Assembly: GCA_025677815.1 (NCBI GenBank)
Contig: JAIXMP010000035.1
Location: 1-64,000, forward strand
Length of the DNA: 64,000 bases
Source of the DNA: Phascolomyces articulosus
Taxonomy: Eukaryota; Mucoromycota; Mucoromycetes; Mucorales; Lichtheimiaceae
Direction of reading: 5' to 3'
Both the position numbers and the translations under genes were made by a program. The stretch's first letter is position 1. Each line of letters starts with the position of its first letter. This document shows positions 53,001-64,000 of the stretch, piece after piece. A model generated the notes under the pieces. That model made no database searches and was not told the DNA's origin. It saw only the letters and a program-made list of their open reading frames with translations.

Positions 53001-55591
53001 TGGTGAAAAAAACAAATCAACCATTACATAGAGTGAAGAAAAAAGTAAAAGTAAAAATAGAATTGATAGCATATTATGTTTTTACACTTAAAGAAGGCAA
53101 AGTCAATCCTACTGTGGTTCCTTCACTAAAATATTGACTCTAATATAAGTAAACATAACCATTGGCCAAAAGTGGTTCCGTCTATCATTCTTTCTTTATC
53201 ATCAATACTGTTATTGATTATCATTATTATTCCTCCTATCGACAAAAACAAAGGAAGGTAGATTATGCTTTCATGTGAAAAAAAAAGATGATTGAGACTG
53301 TTAGTCAATGCATCCTATGGACCTGGTTTCTTTTTATACTTTTCAATAGAATATTACTAAAATGCTATATTGAGAAGGAAAAACTCTTTTTATTTTTATC
53401 CTCATCAAGATTATAAATATTGACAGAACTTTTTTCCTTGAAAATCTTATCTAGGATATACCTGATATAGTATATCCGTTCCTTCCTACAACAACGTATT
53501 ACGGAGAACTCTCCCCCCCCCCGTTTCCTTCTTTGAACTTAAAAATATCAAATTACACAATTGCGACTGTATTTTTTTTTATATATAGAACTTTACATAT
53601 TTTACGGATCTATTGACATCCGATGGAATATCTTTTCATTTCTGCCTTCTTCGCCCTTTTTTTCTGGGGGTGGGTGGAGAGAGGTTCCTACTACTACTGC
53701 TACTACTACTACTATCATCTCTGAAAATGGAGTAGGTTTTATCATTTATACTATGACGTATTATAGTAGTAATAGTAATAGTAATCATCGATATTTCTGA
53801 TGGAAAAAAAAGGAGCTTGCACGAAGGGTCTGGAAGATGATGACTCAATTTTGTTCAAAATTTTTTTTTTAATTGTTGTCAAAATGTTTGACTCAGTTTC
53901 CGAATGGATTAAAAAAAAAATCATGCATGACTGTTTAAAAAAAAAAGCTCAGTTCCTTTTTTTTTTTTTTTATGTAAACACGAAAAGTCGCGCAGTAGTT
54001 TAAAAACATGTGGGTTCAAATGATTTTAAGAATATTTCATTCTAGCTTTTGATATCAACCTATCATGTACTCATACTTAGTAGTCTACATACATACATAC
54101 AAAAAAAAAAAAGAAGTAGTTGTTTTTATTTTTCCTATAAAGATGTACCTCCTAACAAACAAAGAAAAAAAAAAAAGGAGGAGGTTTTGATCAAAGGAAT
54201 GAATTTGATTGGTACAAGAAATCTATATTTACAATTATAGAAATAAACATTTACTTGTTGTTCATATGATGTCACTGTATATTGTTCCCTTCCATTCTTA
54301 TAAAAGAGAAGCACGTTTATCTAATCTTATGTTTGATTATTTTGATTGATGATGAAAGAATAAACACATCATAGATGATATAAAAAAAAAAGAATGGCAA
54401 GATAATAATAAAAGGTGTAACCTCTCTTTCCTCGTTGGCTTATTCTTCTTGTGGTAAAAAAAAAAAAAAAAAGGGAGGAGGAAGGTGTGTTCCGTGGATC
54501 ATTCAATAAAAAGTCATTCTTTGTTTTTATTTGCTTTGCACCAGACCTTAATCAATTATAAAACCAATTGAAAAAAGACACCATCGTGGTGCTTTGTGGT
54601 ACAGTAATACAATGTCATACACTTCTTCTTGTAAATGTTTAATACCTATTAGTATAAAGTATATTAAAAAATTGATATAATTTTGGGGGGGAAGAGAGGA
54701 GTTGTCTGTGTGAATGAGAAGAAAGATGGAAACATTCCCAACAAAGAGGTAAAGAAGAAAGGGATTTTGCTTGCATTTTGGGCAGGAAAGTAACAAAAAA
54801 AAAGTACTCCGATTTTTTTTAAGTTGTACTTTTTGAAAACCGTGGGCAAACAAGTCAATCCATAACCCATTTGTATCTTTTAACTACCGAATAATAACTT
54901 TTAATGAGAATTTTTAAAGTTCTTATTAAGACCGGTGTTCATGTACATGAAGAGTAACAACAACAACAACCCCTTGAATTATAGAGTTATCAATTATAAG
55001 AAAATGGGGTTCATTCTTCTTTCCCTTGTCTTTTTTTAAGCCCTTGTTTTTTGGATCATTGATAAGGAAAGAAATTCATCATATTCATAAAAAGAAAAGA
55101 GTTTTTTCTTTTAATATGCCCATGAATTAAAGGATAAATTCGTTTATTAAAAGAAGTTATCACGCCACCTCATGGTGATATTATTACAAACAAAATGGTT
55201 TTTTTTCTTGCTAAACAAGTGTCATGAACCTTGTGATTAGATTCAAAGAGCCAATCAAAAATAAGATCGATCTTGGGGGTAGATATCCACCAATCATGTT
55301 ATGCTTATCGTGAGAAAGTGAATCCCCATCCGCGGGCAAAGAATTTTTTTCGCGTGCGACATGGCCCCTTCCTTTTTTTTTTTTTTTTTTGCACTTCAAC
55401 TCCCATTTTTCATATATAAACGCTTCATTTTTTTAAATTTTGTTTTCGGCTTTTTTTTTTCTTCTTCTTTTTCATTATTCATCATCTCTTTTATCCATTA
55501 AACATTTTTTAAACATCTAAACTTTCTTCTTTTATATATATCAAAAAAAAAACCTCTCCCTTCAAACTTTCTTTTTATATTTGATAAATCT
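53001..55591. promoter_or_regulatory. Gene-free AT-rich region, part 2, ending in the F-box/LRR gene promoter
   Basis: Similar AT-rich DNA with homopolymer tracts (for example T-run 53958-53970, A-run 54456-54471). The final ~250 bp have T-tracts, CATATATAAACGC at about 55411-55423 (TATA-like) and pyrimidine-rich sequence to the ATG at 55592. No gene in the stretch. Confidence 0.45.
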
Positions 55592-57055
55592 ATGCGTCAT
55601 TTGTCTTTTGAACTACTTGAACTCATTGCCGAACATTGTCAATCCTCTAACGATCTATCCCAACTCTCTCGCGTGAATCATCAATATCATGTGGCTTCCA
55701 CACGAATCCTTTTCAATCGTGTGGCCATCAAGACCCCTCAACAATATGCAGCACTTATGGGCCACCGTGATTTATTCCGAAAGAGAGGCTGGTTAAAATA
55801 TGTACGTCGTCTCGATCTTTCAAGTTATTCTGCTCGTGGTTCTGGATGGACCGAAGCCAAAGCCAAAGCCATTGTTGAACCTCATGCTTTGGCTCAATTA
55901 TTGATTGATTGTGTTTATCTGACCGAATTATATGTGGGTGAAGAAATGATGCAAGCTTTCGTTGAACCGATTGTCATTCGTGCCATTTTTAATGGTCATC
56001 CACGATTGGAAGTATTGGATTTTACTGGATTTTGTGATCGCAAGTTTACTGATGTTATGGCCCATGTCTTTGGTGGTAATAATGATAATCAACAACAACA
56101 ACAGCATAAATCTATCAAGCAACAACAAAAGGAAATATGGGATAGAGAAGGTATTCTTCCTTTTATGATGGAAGATGAAGAAGAAGAAGAAGAAAAAGAT
56201 TTATTGGCATTGGAATCTCAACTACCAGAAAATACAATGATGCCTCCTCGTTTAAACCGAATTTCATTCTACATGTGTATGGCCTTATCTCAATCTTCAT
56301 TCTTTATCCCTTTCTTTGGTCAACTTTCCAACAATCAATTGACTCGATTGGATTTAGCCAATACCAAGATTACCAGTGACCTATTCCAACATTTGGATCC
56401 TACTTGTTTGACACATCTCAATTTACAAGGATGTCATGGTGTGAGCTGTTGTTCTCTCTTTTTACCATTCCTTGAACAAGCCAAAGAATTGATTGAATTA
56501 AACCTCAACATGAGCTTTAGTGGTGTCGGTGGTTCCAACTTTTGTTCAGATTGCTTGGCTCATTTGGTATCCATCGATATGCCTCATTTGCGAACACTCA
56601 ACTTGGGAGGCCATGGTCATATGAATGATCACGTGCTTTCCAATGTTCATCCTCAAAATGCTCGTCGTTTGGAGTACTTTTCACTTGCTTCTACGAAACA
56701 AGTAACGGTGGATGCTTTACTCAAATTATTAGGGGGTATGTCACAACTCAAGTATTTGAATCTTTCTCGTACTTGGTTTATCTTGGATTTGAAATATTTG
56801 GCTAGTATTCTTTCAAGTACACGTACCGATGAAAAACAAGTATCTGGTATTTCACCTACCCTCAAAGTCATTGAAGTCAGTCCAGAAAGTCGATACCCTC
56901 AACAGATTCATGATTGGACTTTGGTTCATCATGGTCGTCGTTCTTATTATAGTCGAGATCAAGTAGATCCTCGATTTTTTTATTCCAACAAACTTTTATT
57001 GTTGGATGAGATACCCGTTTCACCCATGACAAAGTACTGGAGTTACTCGAATTAA
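55592..57055 (+). CDS. F-box/leucine-rich-repeat-like protein
   Basis: Single exon, 487 residues. The N-terminus reads as an F-box: MRHLSFELLELIAEHCQSSN, then LSQLSRVNHQYHVASTRILF. The rest is a run of LRR-like units such as HPRLEVLDFTGFCDRKFTDV, NQLTRLDLANTKITSDLF, CLTHLNLQGCHGVSCCSLF and MSQLKYLNLSRTWFILDLKY. A Q-rich then acidic insertion (QQQQQ..EEEEEEKD, about residues 170-205) interrupts the repeats. Known F-box/LRR proteins join Skp1-Cullin ubiquitin ligases and choose substrates through the LRR. Skp1 binding and the target are inferred only. It starts at the first ATG, where the F-box begins at once. Confidence 0.8.
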   Translation: MRHLSFELLELIAEHCQSSNDLSQLSRVNHQYHVASTRILFNRVAIKTPQQYAALMGHRDLFRKRGWLKYVRRLDLSSYSARGSGWTEAKAKAIVEPHALAQLLIDCVYLTELYVGEEMMQAFVEPIVIRAIFNGHPRLEVLDFTGFCDRKFTDVMAHVFGGNNDNQQQQQHKSIKQQQKEIWDREGILPFMMEDEEEEEEKDLLALESQLPENTMMPPRLNRISFYMCMALSQSSFFIPFFGQLSNNQLTRLDLANTKITSDLFQHLDPTCLTHLNLQGCHGVSCCSLFLPFLEQAKELIELNLNMSFSGVGGSNFCSDCLAHLVSIDMPHLRTLNLGGHGHMNDHVLSNVHPQNARRLEYFSLASTKQVTVDALLKLLGGMSQLKYLNLSRTWFILDLKYLASILSSTRTDEKQVSGISPTLKVIEVSPESRYPQQIHDWTLVHHGRRSYYSRDQVDPRFFYSNKLLLLDEIPVSPMTKYWSYSN

Positions 57056-59047
57056 CTCTTTTCACACACACATCACTTAAAAATTACTCTTCATCACACA
57101 CTCACCACAACATGTATGCATCTTTTCGTTTTTTTATTATTTCATTTCAATTCATTCATCCTTTTTTGCTTTTTTATCTTTTTCTTTCTTTTATTTTCTT
57201 TTGCATTTTCATTTCAATCAACATAATAGTAAATATAATTTAATATCAATAAAAAATGTTTATATCTCACTCACACTCACACACTCACTTTATGTCGTAT
57301 GATATGGAATAGAAATCATCAGACTTTTTTTTTGTATATATTTATTTAGTATTTAGGTCTCAAATTCCATGTTCAAGGAACAAATTCCCTCCCTCATATG
57401 CTTCCATGTGAAGCAGAATGACTTTTAACAAAAAAAAAAGGTAAAAATTCCTTCCCATCATTTTTCTTATTATGATAGGCTATGTAAACGAATAACACTA
57501 CTTGTCAAAATGATCTACTTTTTTTTTGTTGTTGTTGATCAATCAACAACTGGGGGGGGATTCTCTTATATTACATATTACTGGGGATATATCTAGTCAT
57601 TTCTTGAGATAAAATTAATAATAATGACGCCTTCTGGTTGTGTGATATTGCAATATCCATTTTTCCCTCCCCCTTGTTTTAAAATCTATTTTCCATACTT
57701 TTGGTTATGCAAAAATACGAGTAATAATAGTTTAACTTTATCTTGATATGATCACAACAGAAAAAATTATTGTACATCGCCCCCCTTCTTCCCCCTGCTA
57801 CTAATTATATCCAATACTAGTAGAGCTTTTGGCAAAAATATATGTAATGAGAGTCCTTACTATAAGAAAATTATTATACTATGTCTATATACAGAGTGGG
57901 TAGTAGTATTCAACATATACTAAACTTTCATTCATATGGACTATACCACATATGTTCATTTACATGTATATATAGCAAAAAATTCCATTCCGTTGTCCCT
58001 TGTTTGGCTTATTTGTTGATCTATATATAGCTATTTTATTTTTATTGATGATGTTAGATAGAGTTTTACTTATAAACACATATACCAGTTTATAATGGAA
58101 TAGTTTATTATGTATACATAGATGAAATGATTCCCTCATCCACTGTTGTATTGATATAGGTACTTTTCTTGTTCTTTTTATAAAAAAGAAGAGTAATGTA
58201 CAACCTATTCATATTACACAACAGCAAAAACCCTTTTTTTTTTATAATAATATACTTCAAATTCTCATTGAAAAAAAAGATATATAGATATATTAAAATA
58301 TACCATGAAATGAATCTTATCATATACAATGGATTGTTTGTTGTTGTTTGTTCCTGAAAAATTCATAGTCTTTTTTATGCAACAAAACATTTCTCTTTTT
58401 TTTTTTTTCCAAACGGCTATTGAATTTTTTTTTTAGATGAAATCCCGAACCTCTTTTTATGCAACCATTCAGTATAAATAACGTAGTCAAACAAAATGAT
58501 TCTGAAACATATATTATACATTATATTTTACCTTTTGATTTTATGACAAAAAAGTACTTTTGAACACGTGGCATGGGTTTTTTTTGCCCGATCAAAAAAA
58601 AAGTGTAACAATCAAAAGGAAAATCAAAAACATTGACCTTATAAAATAAACCAATGATTCTCGTTTTAATATATGAAAAAAAAAGTATTGTATGTTATCG
58701 TCTCAAGTCATTAAATCAGTGGGTTGTTATTGTTTATAAATGAGTCAAAAATCATTCTACTCTTCTTAACTTATCTATAGTTACATTTGGTATTTATGCT
58801 TATTATTCTACTTATTGTATTTTTCATGTGAAATAGAAAAAAAAAAGTCTATTCCAAACACAATGAATGACATATTTATCATGTGTAAAAATATTCTTGT
58901 ACTAAAAACTTAATTATTGCTTATTTCTCTTCATAACGAACAAAAGTTATTATGTATACATTTGTCTCCGGTATCTCGGAATGATATATATCCTAGTTGA
59001 CATATTGACAAATGACCAAGAAGAATAGAACACATGACAACGAAACT

Positions 59048-59083
<36 letters not shown>

Positions 59084-59701
59084 ATATATTTGACTGATCC
59101 AAAGTATCATCTTGTTTTACGTACTAATAATAATCCATTGCTGGGAGATATTATCTCTATATCAAAAAAAAAAAACCCAAAGTTTTCATTTTATTATTAC
59201 GGCAACACAACTTTTTTTTTGTAATAACTCAGAAATGAAAACATATGAAATTGTCATGTCATGCCCAAAGTTGTTATAAGTCATAGGTAACTACTATCTA
59301 TTAAAAAAAAGGATTGCATAAATAATATCAAACGCGTCTTTTTTTTTTTACTTCTTCTTTCTTCTTTCTTTTCTATATACTCTAAAACATGATTGTGAGA
59401 GGAGAGAGAAAAAAAAAGAAGGGGAGCAAGTATTAGGTAGGGTGAAAAAAAAAAATCCAAATATTTGTTCTCCCCGAAGAGAGGTTTTTTTTTTTAGGTA
59501 AAAAAACCCAACGCATTTTTTCTTTTTAACTCCCTTTCCCCTTTTCTTTTTTTGGTACCTTTTTTTTTTTACCTACCTTTTTTTTATATTCTATTCTCGA
59601 ACGAATAGACAAGTTATTTTTTTTTTTTTTTGTCGTGGACATCATTTTTCGAGATTTCATAATCTAATAACTCATCATCCCGTTCCAAGTAATTTTACAC
59701 C
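57056..59701. promoter_or_regulatory. Gene-free AT-rich region and RSR1 promoter
   Basis: 3' flank of the F-box gene, then AT-rich DNA with homopolymer tracts and a (TA)n run. The last ~350 bp before RSR1 are dominated by T-tracts and pyrimidines, like the leaders of other genes here. No gene was seen. Confidence 0.45.
59050..59081. repeat. (TA)n microsatellite
   Basis: About 16 TA units about 620 bp upstream of the RSR1-like gene. Confidence 0.9.
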
Positions 59702-60553
59702 ATGAGAGAATATAAACTTGTCGTCTTAGGATCTGGAGGAGTAGGCAAATCGGCATTGGTAAAGTTTTTTTTTTTTTTTTTACTATTATTATTTTAATGG
59801 CATGGGAAATAAGGTGTATATATATTCATAGAGAAAGAAAATAATGAGGTGTATATCAATATGATTTCTTTTTGACTTACAAGAAAAAGTTATATATATT
59901 CTTTTTGGTGTATATGTGTATGTGCGTGTATGTGGAATAAAAAATACTAATAATAATAATAATAACAATAATAGACTGTTCAATTTGTGCAATCGATCTT
60001 TGTCGAGAAATATGATCCTACCATTGAAGATTCATATCGAAAACAAGTCGAAGTAGACGGTCAACAATGTATGCTCGAAATTTTGGATACAGCAGGCACA
60101 GAACAATTTACAGCCATGCGTGATTTGTACATGAAGAATGGACAAGGTTTTTTACTTGTATTTTCCATTACAAGTATGGTGACCTTGAATGATCTTCATG
60201 AGTTACGAGAACAAATTTTGCGTGTCAAAGACTCGGAAAATGTAAGTGAGAGAGAGATAGGGTCTTATTATTTGATATTGGTTTTGGGATAGATCAAATT
60301 ATTAACAAGAGATTATAAATAGGTACCGATCGTGTTGGTAGGCAATAAATGTGATTTGGAAGAGGAACGTATGGTATCGCGTGAACAAGGCATGATGTTA
60401 TCTCAACAATGGGGAGGAAAACCTTTTTATGAAACTTCAGCAAGATATAAAATCAATGTGGATGAAGTATTTTATGATGTGGTTCGACAAATCAATAAAC
60501 AGATACCCAGTAAAGATAAGAGCAAGAAGAAGTTCAAGTGTTTAGTCTTGTAG
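59702..60553 (+). CDS. RSR1: Rap/Rsr1-type small GTPase
   Basis: Three exons, 59702-59758, 59975-60241 and 60323-60553, give 184 residues, the usual Rap length. G1 is [12 protein letters not shown], the effector loop [13 protein letters not shown]3 [21 protein letters not shown]4 [13 protein letters not shown]5 [12 protein letters not shown]. The Thr in DTAGTEQF, where Ras has Gln, is the Rap/Rsr1 hallmark. The tail is polybasic (KDKSKKKFK) and ends CLVL, a CAAX box whose final Leu predicts geranylgeranylation. Known Rsr1/Bud1 marks polarity sites at the plasma membrane through Cdc42 regulators. The first intron falls just after GKSAL in the P-loop region. Tail-to-tail with the Ras gene. The symbol is by homology. 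Confidence 0.93.
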
Positions 60554-61715
60554 GGTAAATTTTCCATTTTTACTTATTATCTTTTTCTTTTTTTATTCTA
60601 TTCTATTTTCTATTATTATTATTATTATTATTCTTTTATTCTTATTCTTTTATTCTTATTATTACACACACACACACACACTTTCATGTTTTTTATCCAA
60701 TTTCTTTTTTGTTATTTCCCCTATCATATTCACACACTTCACACTTCAATTCAAACTTATATTACACAACTCACTCACTCACTCAATACAATTCACATTA
60801 TAATTCCTCTATCTATCTATTATATCTTCTTCTCCTCAAATAAAAAAACTCTCTCTCTTTCTTTCTCCTCTCATTTCTATCCTATATCCAAAAGAGAGAG
60901 AGAGAGACAAAACTTTATCTTGATTCCAAATGATTCACCTAATCTACAATGACAAATCACACACACAAAATTAAATTTTCTTTTCTTTTTTTTTTTAAAA
61001 AAAAAAAATAAAAAAAGCATAATAAATATTATATTGGTTAGGAACTGTTGATACACATCTACGAAGATAAATAATGAGAAGAAATCATCGAGATTACTTT
61101 AAAAAAAAAGAAGAGGGGGTAATAAAAGAAAAAAAAAAGAATTGTAATAATAATAAGAATAAGAAATAATAAGGAATATAAGAAATAATAAAGAAATATA
61201 CTAATAATAATAATAATAAAAAAGAAAAGAAATAGCGTAATTGAGTGAGTGAGTGAAGATGACAGGAGGAAAAGGTAAGAGAAAAAAGGAGGAAGAGGAT
61301 AGAGGAGGATTTGTTAGTTTTGTAGGATTAAAAAACGAGGAGGATGGTGTTTGTGTGGATTTCACTTTTTTTGGTTAAAAAACGATAAAGAAGTTCGGAG
61401 GGAAAAGGAGGAAGAAACACGAGCATGAAAAATAATAATAAAAAAGGGAGAGGGGGAAAAGAAGAAAGTGTGTGTGTGTAAAATAATAAAGAAGTATCAT
61501 CAATCTATTTGTTATATATGAAATCAAATAGTTAAATATATAAAAAAAATCCATTTTTTCCTTCCATCATTCTGGTTTTTTTTTTTTTTTTTTTGTGTTT
61601 TTGTGTTTGGTTGGATTTTTTACATAAATACAAGACTTGTAATTTTTTTTTTAAAAAAAAAAATAAGAGTTGAATTGGTTGGTTGTCGCTTTTTTTTTTT
61701 TTTGAGAGGTCGATT
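60554..61715. other. Intergenic between convergent Rap and Ras genes
   Basis: 1.16 kb of low-complexity DNA: (TTA)n near 60615-60630, (CA)n near 60663-60680, long A/T tracts and GA-rich stretches. No gene was seen. It is the shared 3' region of the two GTPase genes. Confidence 0.5.
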
Positions 61716-62621
61716 TTACATCAAGATACAACATTTATCAGACGCGACATCGGGTGCATCTTGCATACCAAATTGATCGTGACCATTACCACGCATTTCT
61801 TGTTCTTTATTGAACCGACGAATATCTCTTACGACTTGATAAAAAGCATCGTCCACGTGTATACGATTCTTTGCTGACGTTTCCAAGAATTGACAACCGA
61901 ATTGTCGAGCAAGATCCCGTCCTTCTTGACTTGATACTTGTCGATCGGCTTCTAAATCACTTTTATTCGCTACTAAGACCATGGGGAAAAAGTCACGATC
62001 CTTGACACGACAAATTTGTTGATAAAACGTGGTGATTTCTTCAAATGACATTCGAGAAGTAATGGAATACACGAGTAAGAATCCTTCTCCATTACGCATA
62101 TATTGTTCACGCATAGCACTATGGGTATATAAGTGTTGAGTTTTTTTTCTTACTTTGTTCCTCCTCCCCCTTCCTCCTCTTTTTTTTTTTTTACCTATAT
62201 TCTTCTTGTCCTGCTGTATCCAAGACATCCAATAAAGCCGTTTCTGAATCAATCACACATTGCTTACGATAGGAATCTATGTAGATATATATGTTTCAAT
62301 AAGTCTATCCTAAAAAAAAGATTTTCTTCCTCTCTCTCCCACTTCATCCGAGACTCTTTTCAATATATTCACCTTCAATAGTAGGATCATATTCATCTAC
62401 AAAGTGAGACTGAATAAACTGGATCGTCAAGGCGGACTTGCCCACACCTAAAAAAAAAGTTGGGTGTTAAAAAAAATAAGCTTCTCACTCTCTTATTGAA
62501 TGAACCGGGCATTTCATATAAAAAGTGGTTTTCAAAAAAAAAAAAAAGGGTATATATATATACCTCCTCCGCCAACCATGACGAGTTTATATTCACGAAC
62601 AAAAGACGATGCTTTGGACAT
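61716..62621 (-). CDS. RAS1: Ras small GTPase
   Basis: Four exons, 62621-62564, 62447-62373, 62276-62195 and 62118-61716, give 205 residues. G1 [12 protein letters not shown] (first intron inside the glycine loop), effector region [15 protein letters not shown]3 [20 protein letters not shown] with the catalytic Gln, G4 [13 protein letters not shown]5 [15 protein letters not shown]. The hypervariable tail ends KCCILM: CAAX box CILM (Met end, farnesylation expected) preceded by a second Cys that could be palmitoylated. Known fungal Ras1 proteins act at the plasma membrane upstream of adenylate cyclase or MAP-kinase modules in growth and morphogenesis. Residues at the Gly12/Gly13/Gln61 positions are wild type. 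The symbol is by homology. Confidence 0.94.
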
Positions 62622-64000
62622 TTTTATTTATTACACGTTGGGTCAATGTATATAGAGTACCGAAAAAGTAACAGATGAAGAAAAAAAAAAAAAAAGAGGT
62701 GGGAAAAAAAATGAGAAAAGAAGAATAAAGATTAGGATTGTTCCTTTCTCTCCCTCTACGATCCTTTTGGATTATTTTTTTGTGACTTGAGAGAGAGAGA
62801 GACCTCCCTCTCTCTCACTCTCCCACTCTCTTTTTTCTTGATCCACTTTATATTTTTCACTTCATCAAACTTGTACCACTTTTAATTTTATTTCATCATT
62901 CATCTTATTATTATTACTATCATCATCCTATAAAGTCATATTTAAAGTATCCATCTTTATATATATTTCTCTTATCAATTTTATACATATTTGGAATTAT
63001 CATCATTATTTCATTTTCATTCATTTTACTCATACACGGACACATTCGAGGAGTTTTTTTTTTGAAGGAGAAACAGAGTAGAGTAGAAGGGTTTCTCTCT
63101 TTCTTTCTTTCTTTTTTTTTTTCTATTGAATATTATAATGATGATAACCAATGTTGGATGGGGGATGTAGTAGATACACTACTTTGTAACCCATCTTTTT
63201 TAGCACTAAAAAAAACATCCCGCTTTTTTCTCAGCTGAGCGAAAACCATCCCTTTTTTTTTATTATTTGAAAGATCATGTTTTAGAATTTAAAATACGCT
63301 GATACCCAAATTTTCTAATAATTAACAATAAAAGATCATCCCATCCATTTCTGGATAATAATGATGAGAATGAATGGATTGATTATTAAAAATAATATGG
63401 GATCATCCTTTTTTGCGCTTTGGGCAACTCTTATATTTATATATTTTTTTAATTCCCCGTTTATGTTGATCAAGAATGATTATCTAATAACAATTTTACA
63501 CATCTTTTTAATTGACACTCACAATGAATCCAGGGGAAAATTATTCCCTTTAGAAATGAGGGTTATTTTTGTTGACTAAACCATCACTGTTACTACTATG
63601 TAAAAAATAATAACAATAATATATTACCCTTCTATTCCAACATCATATGAACAATTATTTTCCCATATATAAAAAAAAACTCGCGTCCCGCGTAAGTACC
63701 AGTTAAAGTGTAACAAACAAAATCAAAAGTACAAGGGTCATTTTATGTAAAAGCTTACTTTGATTGTACGTTGAGTGACAATAAAAAAGTAGTACCTGAA
63801 ATTGTTGTAAAACGTCATTAAGTAGTACATTATTCGACTGACAAGTATATTAGTCATTTTTTTGCCCCCTCTCCCTCACCCTGGTTCTCAAAAATAATAT
63901 ATACTTGCAATATATAAAAAAAAAATAGATCATGTACTCTACATTTGTTACGTAGTGACAGTTCCCTCAACTATAGTTTATCGAAATTGTAATTTTAACG
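62622..64000. other. Ras promoter and AT-rich flank, no gene seen
   Basis: Upstream of the Ras ATG there are poly-purine/poly-pyrimidine stretches (for example GAGAGAGAGAGACC near 62791 and CTCTCTCTCACTC near 62808). Beyond that is AT-rich DNA with T-tracts. One short frame (63361-63579) is hydrophobic and repeat-poor, but has no family resemblance. No supported gene to the end of the window. Confidence 0.45.

Overview
The window is AT-rich nuclear DNA from a fungus. Genes carry several short introns (about 56-230 bp, GT..AG). Intergenic DNA is full of homopolymer A/T tracts and microsatellites. The gene repertoire (MCM1/SRF-type MADS box, RSR1/Rap and Ras GTPases, Pom1/DYRK kinase, Zn2Cys6 factor, alpha-arrestin, ALG12, ASCC2/Cue3, RED/IK, STK19) fits an early-diverging fungus. 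STK19 and RED are absent from budding yeast, and the look of the introns and Q/N/H-rich proteins suggests Mucoromycota. That placement is an inference. All gene models here were assembled by hand from splice signals and reading-frame continuity; each reported multi-exon CDS closes in frame.

Layout: 1-3.3 kb is non-coding and holds a 166-bp direct repeat and a four-copy 61-bp tandem repeat. Next come an orphan two-exon gene (3.3-4.2 kb, -), ASCC2/Cue3-like (5.35-7.99, +), FGGY carbohydrate kinase (9.28-11.1, +), MFSD1-like transporter (11.57-13.7, +) and an MCM1-type MADS-box gene (14.4-15.8, -). A gene-poor stretch runs 15.8-21.4 kb. It is followed by an ALG12 mannosyltransferase fused in frame to a dithiol glutaredoxin (21.4-23.5, -), an alpha-arrestin (24.1-27.3, +), a ten-exon double-bromodomain protein (28.4-31.4, -) head-to-head with an STK19 homologue (31.8-33.1, +), a METTL21-type lysine methyltransferase (33.2-34.0, -), the splicing factor RED/IK (36.75-38.5, +), and a 1472-residue DYRK/Pom1-like kinase (38.8-44.4, -). 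After a desert come a Zn2Cys6 factor (49.0-50.5, +), another desert, an F-box/LRR-like gene (55.6-57.1, +), and a convergent pair of small GTPases, RSR1/Rap (59.7-60.55, +) and Ras (61.7-62.6, -).

There is no operon-like logic, as expected for a fungus. Several genes fall into shared themes: polarity and growth control (Ras, RSR1, Pom1-like kinase), transcription and RNA (MCM1, double bromodomain protein, STK19, RED), and proteostasis/trafficking (ASCC2, arrestin, ALG12-Grx). The most unusual object is the ALG12-glutaredoxin fusion. Its splice junction creates the first catalytic cysteine of a CPFC site, while retention of the intron ends the protein as a plain ALG12. No rRNA, tRNA, CRISPR array or intact transposon was recognised.
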